Positions 24,101 through 32,833 of a stretch of 64,000 bases of DNA are shown here, in pieces. The first letter of the stretch is position 1, and every line of letters begins with the position of its first letter. The stretch is from Carnegiea gigantea (taxonomy: Eukaryota; Streptophyta; Magnoliopsida; Caryophyllales; Cactaceae): positions 477,501 through 541,500 of the forward strand of contig JAKOGI010000362.1 in assembly GCA_029747015.1 (NCBI GenBank), given 5' to 3'. The notes under the pieces were generated by a model. The model searched no databases, was not told the DNA's origin, and saw nothing but the letters and a program-made list of their open reading frames with translations. A program made the translations under genes and the position numbers.

Positions 24101-24478
24101 CACAACATCTCCTGTGTTCATGTTTACAACCAAGCAACGTGTTAGAGAGAACACTACTAGGTTGTCTTTGTCACACAGTTGGGACACACTTAGCAAGTTG
24201 TGTTTTAAACCATCCACAAAATAAACATTGTCAATTGAATGGGAGAGTGACTCACCTATCTTACCTACACCGACAATTGTCCCAGATTTGCCGTTTCCAA
24301 ATGCCACACTCCCTCCTTCTGATGCTGTAAGTGAGAGAAAATTGGATTTTTCACCAGTCATATGCCTCAAACACCCACTGTTAACATACCACAGCTGCCT
24401 GTTCCCTAGACTGCTTCCTGCACTGTTTGCTGGGTTGTTTGCTGGGTTGTTCTCTCTCACTTCAGCCTGCAAAACAAA
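21166..24478 (-). pseudogene. Copia pol (protease, integrase, RT, RNase H), broken
   Basis: Pol makes and integrates the cDNA. The protease-type segment is [13 protein letters not shown], with Asn where the catalytic Asp of the DSG triad is expected. A zinc-binding segment before the integrase core follows (HKRLGH...CDACAKGK), then the core itself with [17 protein letters not shown] and the ENSSFIDYC...[13 protein letters not shown] segment. The RT has [19 protein letters not shown], the [14 protein letters not shown] motif and YVDDIIFG at the active site. RNase H spans 21645-21166 with YADADYAG, STAEAEYVAA and NTSAINIAKNP. Breaks: one-base frameshift at about 22000 (after MMGELNFFL) and an in-frame TGA at 21643-21645. 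With the active-site Asn change, at least three lesions disable it. Confidence 0.93.
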
Positions 24479-24481
24479 TCA
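24479..24481 (-). other. In-frame UGA between gag and pol
   Basis: The codons on either side stay in one frame, so a single UGA is all that separates gag from pol. It may be a regulated readthrough stop or a CGA-to-TGA decay mutation. The following TTTGTTTTGCAG also resembles a splice acceptor. Confidence 0.7.
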
Positions 24482-26239
24482 AGGGTTAGTTTTGGGAACC
24501 CACATCCACTTGGGTCCCATTCCTTTAGACGTGTAAATCTCATCTTTCCTAACCCACATTTGTTTTACATGCACTGAGTTCTTTTTAATGGCATACTTTC
24601 TTATAGGACAAGCATATCGATAATGCCCCGTTTTACCACAATGAAAACAAACAATATTTTCAGGTAATCCCACATATTTGTTATTCACTGGGTAGGTCAT
24701 CTTAGGCACAAAACCTAGTCCTCTTCTATTTTGATTATGATGAGTGTTTAACCATTCCAACGCCCTTGAGGACCTGTTCCAGAGCTTGTTTGTGGCAAGG
24801 TCCGATTCTAAGTGTTTTATTTTTCCAAGCAAGTTTCTGTTTTCTTCCAGCAAAGACTCGACCTTACCTTTTAAGTCAAGAGATTCTTTTTCTAGCTCAG
24901 TCAGTTTAGTGGAACAAGTCTCTTCTTTCATGAGTAGAGTTTCTTTAAGCACATTGATGTTTTCATGCAAGGCAAGAGTCTCTTTGTCAACTTCAAGCTT
25001 TTCTAATTTAAGGGTTTCATTTTCAAGTTCTAAATCTCGAACATCCCCTTTTAATTCAGCACATATATCCATTATATTGTACACTAATTTCTCAAGAGTT
25101 GATTTATTTAGACCACGTACCTTGTTCTTGAGTTGAGTCAGACTATCCGTTGACCCATCATCTGAATCAGTGTCACTCCTTGCCATGAGTGCTACATCAG
25201 CTTCCCCAGCTTCAGACCCTTCCTCATCCTCACTTGAATCTCCCCAGGCCGCGACCATAGCTTTTGAGAACCTTTTCGCTGAGCTTCTTAAACCCTGTTT
25301 CCTCCCCTGTTTTCTGGGGTGTTCGGGTTCTTGTTCTTCCTTGTGCAGTGGGCAGTTTCTCACAATGTGGTCCAGCTTACCACACTTGAAACATCCAGTG
25401 AACTGTTCCCGAGGGGTGTTCCTGGCTTTGCCGAAGTCCTTCCTTTTGATGTTTTCTTTGACTTTCTTGAAGAGCTTCTTAAATTTTTGAGTCATCATGG
25501 CAATCTCCTCCTCCTCAGAATCAGAATCATCTTCTAAGGCCTTTAGTGCAAGACCTCGTTCTCTCTTTGTCTCATCTTTCTGTTGAGAATATTTCCTAAG
25601 TTCATATGTTTGGAGGTTGCCAATCAGCTCATCTAGGGTGATCTTGTTCATGTCCTTAGCTTCTTGGATGGCCGTTACTTTCGCTTCCCAAGAATGAGGT
25701 AAAATTCTTAGGATCTTCCTTACCAATTCTTCGGTGGTGAAGGATTTTTCCAAGGATTTCAACTCATTCGTTATGTGAGTGAAGCGAGTGTACATGTCCA
25801 TCACACTTTCCCGATCACCCATCTCGAACAGCTCATACTTTCTCATAAGCAATTCAATCCGGGATTGCTTTACTTGATTGGTCCCTTCGTGAGCTACTTG
25901 CAAAGCATCCCAGATTTCTTTGGCCGACTCACATTCAGATATGCGAGTATATTCATCAGAACCTAGGCCAAAATATAGGAGTTTCTTGGCCTTGGCATTC
26001 TTCTCCATCATCTTGTAATCTTCAGCATTGAACTCCTTAGGCTCCTTGGGGATTGACTTTCCATCTTCAGTTGTTTTCTTAGGGATGAGTGGTCCATGCT
26101 TGATGAGCATCCATAACTCATAGTCCTCGGCTTGGATGTAGTTTTCTATCCTATTCTTCCGCCAACTATAGTGTTGGCCATTAAAGTATGGTGGACGAGT
26201 TATGGATTGACCTTCAAGCATGCCTTATGGAGTACTCAT
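24479..26239 (-). pseudogene. Copia gag, stop at codon 5, otherwise open
   Basis: Nucleocapsid polyprotein. The ancestral start is probably ATG at 26239-26237, aligned with the intact gag start at 62721. Codon 5 is TAA (26227-26225). An ATG at 26221-26219 two codons later opens a 580-residue frame, so a nearly complete product could still be made. Visible parts: N-terminal ITRPPYFNGQHYSWRKNRIE, a helical capsid-like region, acidic stretches (DDDSDSEEEE), zinc knuckle CFKCGKLDHIVRNC, a long coiled coil (ELENETLKLEKLEVDKETLA) and a second knuckle CFHCGKTGHYRYAC. The frame ends in TGA at 24481-24479, and pol continues in the same frame. Confidence 0.9.
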
Positions 26240-26280
26240 CTTCAAGGATCTCTCAAAGGTGTTAGCTTTTCAAAGGAGAA

Positions 26281-26295
26281 CCTGCTCTAATACCA
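26281..26295 (-). promoter_or_regulatory. Primer binding site, tRNA-iMet type
   Basis: Minus strand TGGTATTAGAGCAGG lies two bases inside the 5' LTR. It has one transition relative to the site of the sister element at 62668. Confidence 0.9.
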
Positions 26296-26297
26296 CT

Positions 26298-27786
26298 TGT
26301 TGAATTAGAGAGTACACAACCACAAGAGGGGGGTGAATTGTGGTGTCCGATTTTCGCAAGTTGCTGACAAACAGTCTTAGACCCTATTCGCACAGGTTGT
26401 TTCTGAGATAAGCAGAAGCGAAAATCCAACAAAATTGAATGCGGAAATAATGGACACAGGATTTTTACGTGGAAAACACCTCTAGCCCAACTGAGGTTAA
26501 AAACCACGACCAACCTCGTGTAGGATTTAAACACTTCACTAAACGGGCTAATCACGTTACAATAGTAACACACCTTGTTACAACTTGTAACACACGTAAC
26601 CTGTCTTTCCTAAGACAAGTTACCCCACGTCCAAAATCCCCTTGATTTGGACACACACTCTACTCACTCTTGTGAAAGAAGAATGTAAAGAAAAAACACC
26701 CTATTACAATGCTTCTCAACTAAGCTAATATAGGGTACAATGAAGTCCTAGTATGCCAACTTTGAAAGCTCAATTAATTCACTCACAAGGCTCGGTTTTC
26801 TTTTCAAACGTTTTAGCTCATGAACTCAGATTTTTTTCTCTTTGAAAACCGATATCACCAAGATTGTAAGAAGCCGCCTTTTATAGTGCTTGGAAAACAA
26901 TTCATCAAATTTTTGGAAACTAAAAAATCTGAAGAATATAGAATCCTTTACCCACAAGGGATGGAAAAACTATTTCTGAAATTTTTGGAAACTAAAATCC
27001 TAGAGAAAATAGAATCCTTTAGCTATAAGGGGTAAGGTGACATGAGCTGAAAAACACTTCCTGAACCGCGTGCATAAGGCGGTGTTCTTTAGCAGCTAGC
27101 CCATGTTTTTCTCAACTATCTTATCCACTTGCAAAAATTGGATATTCTTTTTATTCAAAAAGATTTTGCAAATCCTTTAAGATTTTTGATAACCGTTTTT
27201 AGGGTAAGGAATAAGATACTCCATAGAAAAATTTTTCTTGCAAATCTTTGAAGAAGTAGCTCAAAATCCTAAAGATAAAATTCGTGCAAAGCAGTTTTTC
27301 GCAGCTTATTCGGGAAACACACTGATCACCCTGTTCCTAGGGTTGTTCTGAAGGGTGATCCGAAATATTTTCCGAAAAGCAAAACCGTTTCCAGTGAGTG
27401 GTAAATTAAAACTTTCTAATTGGCATATTAACAAGAGTCTAAAAATATAAAATCAAATCAGATCAAGACATCTTGTTGTAACCACTAGTCATCTTGTAGA
27501 ACGACTTTGCTGCAAACACTTCACAGAACCTGTTTGTCACAGCTGCACTTATATCTTATGTTTCAAACACTTCACAGGATATACTTCAAAACACCTTACA
27601 GAGCCTGTTCCTCATGGTTGTTCTTACATCGCTGACTTGAGTACCTGTTCTTGATAAACCATTAGTCAAGCAGTTTTAATATATTGAAGAACAATAGTAA
27701 GACCCTGTTGGCAAAGCCTGTTTGGAATAACAACAACTACTACAACACTTGAATTTGTTATTGTCAAAACCTTATACATTCTAACA
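26298..27786 (-). repeat. 5' LTR of 10.7-kb Copia
   Basis: Near-identical to 17078-18555. Short frames inside (26262-26573 minus, 26820-27035 plus) recur in both LTRs and are not supported as genes. Confidence 0.94.
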
Positions 27787-27791
27787 ATCTT
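27787..27791. repeat. Target site duplication ATCTT, right
   Basis: Matches 17073-17077. Confidence 0.92.
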
Positions 27792-27801
27792 GGTGTGGGG
27801 G
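27792..27801 (+). promoter_or_regulatory. Polypurine tract of Gypsy derivative
   Basis: GGTGTGGGGG directly before the 3' LTR, a form common in Athila-like plant Gypsy elements. It is cut off from its upstream context by the Copia insertion. Confidence 0.82.
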
Positions 27802-29384
27802 TATTTATTTGTGCAACAAATATGACATTTTCATAGTACCTTTATACCCGATTTTTGCTCGAAATAATTATTATTTTTAGATTTTATTTGATTCTAATTG
27901 ATTTTTGTAGGCGGTGAAAAATTAAGAAAAATGAAGGAATTTGGTGAACCGCCAGCCCATTTCTCGTCCCAGCCCAAAATGAAAAGAAAAGGAAAAAAAA
28001 GGAAAAGTCCAAAAATAAAACTCCAGCCCCAAGCACGCGCGTGGCACGTGCTTGTTCATTTCCCCCTTATTCCGCCTACGTTATCTCCTCTCTCGGCTTT
28101 GGAACCCAGAAACCCCTCCATTCTCGACATCTTCATCCTCTCTCTCCAACCAACTCATCTCTTTCTCTCTCGATCTCGCTTATAACCACTCAGCACCATC
28201 ATCAAATCTCATTCAACATCCTCCAACACAACATCATCATCCAACCGTCCATACTACTGCATGAATCGCGGGGTGAGATGAAGCCGGGTTCGAGTACAAA
28301 TCGGAGCCAACAGTGCATTTGAAGGCAGCTAGGTATCAAATTAGGTTTCGAGTTTTAGTTCTCAAGTTTAATTTGAGGGTTTTAATTAGCTTGAGTTGGT
28401 AGTATTCATAGAGTCTGCTTTTGAGGATTTTATTTCAATTTTAGGTTTTCCATTCCTGACTGTCATTCTGAATTTCTAATCTATTTTCAAGTTCCAGTTT
28501 CATGTAATTTAACCTTGAATCTTTCAAATTTCTGCTTGCAATTTTCTATTCTAAGTTAGGTTACGAATTCTGGCTTGAATTCTATCGTCAACATTGGATC
28601 CATTTGGCTGCTTGATGTCGTCTTTTTTTTACTATTTGTGCTGCAACTCAAGCACCATTACTAGAGCTAGATTCCAGCTAGTTCACCTTCATATTATTCT
28701 GGTTTGGTTGCTAACTCTGTCTTTTTTGTTTTTGGTTAAATTGGTTTCTTGTTTTAATTTTTTTCTTGCTTTGGTTCTATTTTCCTTCTCTTGATGCTCT
28801 GTTTCAAGTGTTAGTCAGCTATGCAACTCTGTCTCTCAATTCCTGTATCAATTTACTATGGATAAATTATGCAATCCGGGTTTTGCTTGTATTATGCATT
28901 GCTCTGTTTCTCTGTTGCCCTTTTCTAGTTGGTTTTATGAGGAGTCGATTTTTGTTGCTTGGTGTTTTGATTGAAGGTTGTTTCTGGGTTGCTATTAATG
29001 GAGGGTAGAGAGGAGGTTGGGGTTGAGTTAGGTTGTTTTTTTTTTTCCCCTTTTGTGTAAGATTGGTTTGATTTAGTTGCTATTGTTTTAAGCTAGTATT
29101 GTGCCTTCTTGTCTTCTAGATTAGGGGTTGAATTTAGTCTCTTTTTGCTGATTTTTGAGTGTTGTCAGGTTTTTAGTTAGTTGATAATCTTGGATATTAT
29201 GATCAAGACATAGATCATGTTAGCTTATTTTAGCCCTTATTTCTTTGATTCTTGTGATTATGCTAGGTTAACTTTATTTTAATGGCCTTAATTTCATCCA
29301 TCGTCCCTGTGGAGACGACCGTCAAGTACTACGACAATAGTTGTGTACTTGCGGCGTTTATTTTACACTCGAAATTATCGAACG
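27802..29384 (+). repeat. 3' LTR of Gypsy derivative
   Basis: Aligns with 12021-13644. It ends GAACG where the partner ends GAACA, and lacks the 54-bp duplication. A GCACG...CACGTGC palindromic stretch (28035-28052) is shared with the partner in altered form. Confidence 0.87.
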
Positions 29385-29389
29385 CTCAT
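29385..29389. repeat. Target site duplication CTCAT, right
   Basis: Matches 12016-12020. Confidence 0.82.
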
Positions 29390-30212
29390 CTACCTAAGTT
29401 CCTTTAGCATCTTAGTTTTCTTCCTCAAGACATGGATTATATGCTTATTTACGACTTTTTTGTCCATTAGCCTAAGATCTTGTAACTACATTGTCATGGA
29501 AGGAATTAAAATTCCTAAGTCTTCATAGTATTTTTCCATTCTTTCATCAATGAATTGTCTTCTATTATCCACTAGGATGGATCTAGGAAAGTCCATACCT
29601 TATGATCACATCTTTCCACAGAAGGTTATGACTTTTTATTATGTGATACTTACTGCTTGCTTAGCTTCTATCAATTTGTAAAGTACACAATAGCTATCAG
29701 TAGGTACTTTCTTTGTCACGTGGCTTAAGGGAAAGGGCCTAGGATGTTCATTTCCCACCTAGTAAAGGAACGTACTCCATGATATCAAAAACATTAGTAG
29801 CCGATACATGTAATTTTGGGGAGTAGAATTGATAATTGTCATATTTTTGAACATAGTCTAGTATAGTTCTAAGCAATGTAGACTAATAGAATCTTTTTCT
29901 TAGCACTTTTCCTGCTAGAATTCTACAGTACGCACCCTATATGTGGTCCATAATCTCCCTCATAGATTTCTTCAAGAGTATAATATACCCTCAGTTTCCT
30001 TTAAAATAGACAGCACCATCTTACCCTTCTTATATGCTTTCGAACTTCTTTCGATTCTCTGTGTACTTTCCACTATCTAGATAATCTATAATTGATGTTA
30101 TCCAAAATTCATCCATATTTATCATATATACCTCTTTTGGGTCTATGATTTGGTGCCTCATTACTTTCCAAAAGATTGATCTTGGTGAGTCAATTCGTGT
30201 AGAACTTGTCAA
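29390..30212 (-). pseudogene. Tat integrase, N-terminal and core parts
   Basis: At 30212-30030 an open stretch reads DEFWITSIIDYLDSGKYTEN, the linker between RNase H and integrase seen in Tat-group elements. Near 29580-29520 LVDNRRQFIDERMEKYYEDL is the part of the integrase core around its second catalytic Asp. Downstream at 29480-29400 comes MDKKVVNKHIIHVLRKKTKM. Stops and frame changes separate the pieces. The protein would continue at 12015 on the far side of the inserted element. Confidence 0.82.
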
Positions 30213-30600
30213 TTTACTTAATGCATATGCCTGGTGGCTGTCTGATCTTGCTATATAAGTTATTTCAAAATGTATGAAATCATTGATAGATTCTTTGACC
30301 TTGGCTACGTATTTGACCTCCTAGCTTCCTTTAGCTTCAAACTCTCATATGATCTGACTGACCACCAACTAGGACTCACTAAAAACCTTAACATTCTTAG
30401 CCTATAAGGTCTTGCATATCTCCAAGCTTGTTATGATGGCTTCATACTATTCCTCATTATTGGTGGTTGGAAATGTAAACCTTAGGCATATTCATATTTC
30501 CCTCCTTCTGAAGAGATTAGACTTAACCCAGCCCCTGATTTATTATGTGCGACATAGATTATCCACTAGGTACAGCTCTTGTTCTAGGCCTTTATCCTAG
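30213..30600 (-). pseudogene. Tat RNase H remnant
   Basis: RNase H removes the RNA template during cDNA synthesis. The minus strand gives FTFPTTNNEE followed, after a stop, by YEAIITSLEICKTL, then KNVKVFSES and LVVSQ, and at the end IARSDSHQAYALSKLTSSTR. These correspond to the central Glu-containing motif, the Asp/Ser motif and the C-terminal Asp motif of Gypsy RNase H. Three in-frame stops are visible. Confidence 0.83.
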
Positions 30601-30699
30601 AACTATCTTAACTTTTTCATATTTGCCTTAATCCCTCTTTTATTGATCAAAAACCCTAGAAACTTACAGATTAATACCTCAAAAGCACATTTTTAGGAT

Positions 30700-31265
30700 C
30701 TAGCTTCATGCTAAACCTTGTACGAGTGTTGAAAAATCTCTTCTAGATCTAGAAGGTGTTGATATGGACAGTAGGACTTGAAAATCATATCATCGACGTA
30801 TACCTCTATGTTTATGTGAATTTTCCCATGAAAGATCTTGTCGCCCGAACTTTAGTGCATAGCACTATACTCCTTAGCCCAAATGGCATATAGTAGTACA
30901 ACCTCTGGTGCTTAATGAGGGTTGTATGCTCCTATTCTTATTACTACATAGGAATTTGATGAAACGAAAAATAGGCGTCCATGAATGTAATATAACTGTG
31001 ACCGCTAGTTAAATTCACCAATTGATCAATGTTTAGAAATAGGAAATCATATTTGGTACAAACATTATTTGGCATCCTATGCAAACCATTGGTCTTCTTT
31101 ACCATCACTATGTTTGCCAATCAATTAGGATAGTAACATTCCTGGATGAATCCTCCATCCAACATTTTCTATACCTCCTTTGGCACTGCCTAATTTCTAT
31201 TAGGGGTAAAGTATTTGCTTTTCTATTTCACAGGTTTTGCTCAAGTTTTATGGCTAACTTGTGAC
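30700..31265 (-). pseudogene. Tat reverse transcriptase remnant
   Basis: The RT copies element RNA into DNA. Visible in order on the minus strand: KMLDGGFIQECYYPN and LANIVMVKKTNG (fingers), IDQLVNLTSGHSYITFMDAY with the first catalytic Asp region, PFGLRSIVL, and YVDDMI at 30787-30804, the active-site motif. Stops and shifts interrupt the frame. Order relative to RNase H and integrase confirms Ty3/Gypsy. Confidence 0.88.
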
Positions 31266-31396
31266 TCGGGACATATAATTGACATCTCTTATGCTACAGA
31301 AACAACCACATTCATATAGTGCATAGGCAAGAATATCTATGCTTCTCGGAGGGCTGGTTACAAGTTTACAACAATTTGCATTGTCCTGGATTGATC

Positions 31397-31597
31397 CTAG
31401 GTCAAGGGTATCTTTCGTATGTAACCCTTAGGCTTTAGTCTCAAGTTCTTACCACCCCTATTGTCAAGTTTAGAGACTAGGATCATATTGACTATTGGCT
31501 GCTTTTGGGCCTGTTTTTTACTGGTCTTTGAGGCCTCTCCCACTTCATATTTTGGATGTGGGTTTGTGGCCTTCAAGGTGGCTATATAACACTTCAT
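31397..31597 (-). pseudogene. Tat protease-RT linker remnant
   Basis: A 66-codon open piece starting MKCYIATLKATNPHPKYEVG, followed by Lys-rich sequence. It lies directly upstream of RT in the element's direction, where Tat elements have the linker after protease. No catalytic DTG/DSG motif of the protease was recognised in 31600-32370, so the protease is lost or unreadable. Confidence 0.6.
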
Positions 31598-32378
31598 TAC
31601 GCTTTTCTGATCTCCAACGGGTTTTCTTATCGATCCACTATCTCCCTTAAAAGTTCCCTCGCTGCTGTGGGAAATGCCCTTTGGAACTTTAATTGTGATA
31701 TCAGGTTGAGCTAGAGAGTATTTCTCTCAAAGAGTTTAGAAGTGTTTTTCTCACAATTATATTATAGGAAGATTGCACATTCATGATAATCTAGCCTACC
31801 ATTAGTTGGCAGGTTTCTTCCTTTTGGTCTAGCTTTGGAAGGTAGTTTGATCATCATCTTAAGGTATATGGTGTGGCTTGTGAAACCTGTAATAGGAAAT
31901 AATGCTAAGGACATATGTTTCTGCTACAATCCAAGCTTAACAAAGCGATTATAGGACATGATATCTATGTATCTTACAATATCCACTACCCTACTGATTT
32001 ATAGTTGGCGACTATCCACTAGATAGCCATTAGATCATCATGGGGCTGAGATATGGATCTAGCACCATTAAAGGCCACCTTAGGCAGGGAGCTTATAGGG
32101 ATCTAGCACCATTAAAGGCCACCTTAGGCAGGGAGCTCATAGGTATCTAGTTTAATCCTAAAGTTGCTCGACCTAGATTTCTCAGATGATTAAGTCTCTA
32201 TTTGACAGCTTGACTAGGGGTGCTCCCCTTGAAATGACTTGTGTGGCGTCTCTAAAGGGTGTAACTTGAGAGTCATCTTCTTCTAAACTACTCTTATCTA
32301 GATTTCTCCTCCTTTTATGAGGCCTACACTTAAGGCATTTATCTTGTTGGCCAGTTCATAGAGCACTTTCTCCATATC

Positions 32379-32833
32379 CTAGCAGTATTCCGTGTCATAG
32401 TCATAGTCCTTGTGGAACACATACCATTTATCCTCATTTTTGGGCGTTTTCTTAAGAGGTCTAAGATCGTCCATGTATATTTTACTGCTAATCTCCATCA
32501 GCATGCTACTCCTTAAGGTAATAAAGAGAGTTTTTATGTTAAAGGCTATCTCTTTCCTTTCTTTATGCCCTTGCTCAACTAGCCTTTTGTCCATTTTCTT
32601 TGACATCTCCTCAGGAGTTCTTGTACCCTTCATGATAGCTTCCAACTACATGTACATTTCTACCATCTTCAGGCCCTCCTTTAAGGCGGCTAGCCATTCT
32701 ATGATGAACTTTTCACAGAGGCTTTTATGCCTAACCCCATTAGTAAAAGAAACTACGGCCACATCTGGTTTAGAATCCACTACAAAGATATTGTTGTTAG
32801 TGAATCTTTCCACATACTCAGCTAGGGTTTTGT
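32379..32833 (-). pseudogene. Tat gag remnant, C-terminal half
   Basis: The minus strand shows KTLAEYVERFTNNNIFVVDS at about 32833-32770, a conserved capsid helix region. Then comes FTNGVRHKSLCEKFIIEWLA and, after a stop, an 88-codon frame ending KNEDKWYVFHKDYDYDTEYC. That last motif, with conserved His, Asp and Cys, is the hallmark C-terminal gag motif of this group. Upstream sequence is lost at about 32834, where unrelated DNA begins. Confidence 0.82.

Larger units (their letters stand above)
17078..27786 (-). mobile_element. Full-length Copia retrotransposon with a third ORF, 10.7 kb
   Basis: Complete element with LTRs of 1478 and 1489 bp, TG...CA ends and perfect ATCTT duplications. On the minus strand it carries primer site, gag, pol in Copia order (protease, integrase, RT, RNase H), an additional ORF, purine tract and 3' LTR. 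Size, long LTRs, two zinc knuckles and a downstream ORF suggest the SIRE/Maximus group (inference). The LTRs look near-identical, with scattered single differences and a few short indels, so it is young. It is nevertheless disabled by a stop at gag codon 5, a UGA between gag and pol, a frameshift at the end of the RT domain and a UGA before RNase H. Confidence 0.93.
12021..29384 (+). mobile_element. Pol-less Gypsy derivative (LARD-like), with nested Copia
   Basis: LTRs of 1624 and 1583 bp flanked by CTCAT duplications. Its own length is about 6.65 kb once the Copia at 17078-27786 is set aside. Next to the 5' LTR is the tRNA-Asp-type primer site seen in Athila and Tat Gypsy elements; next to the 3' LTR is a GTGTGGGGG purine tract. 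The internal region has gag-like remnants and two ORFs of unknown function but no RT, RNase H or integrase. It therefore fits a large retrotransposon derivative that depends on another element. Termini are TA...CA rather than TG...CA. The two LTRs differ by very roughly one base in ten by eye. Confidence 0.85.

Noticed and set aside
24744..25966. Plus-strand frames opposite gag
   Set aside because: Shadows of the gag frame on the minus strand.
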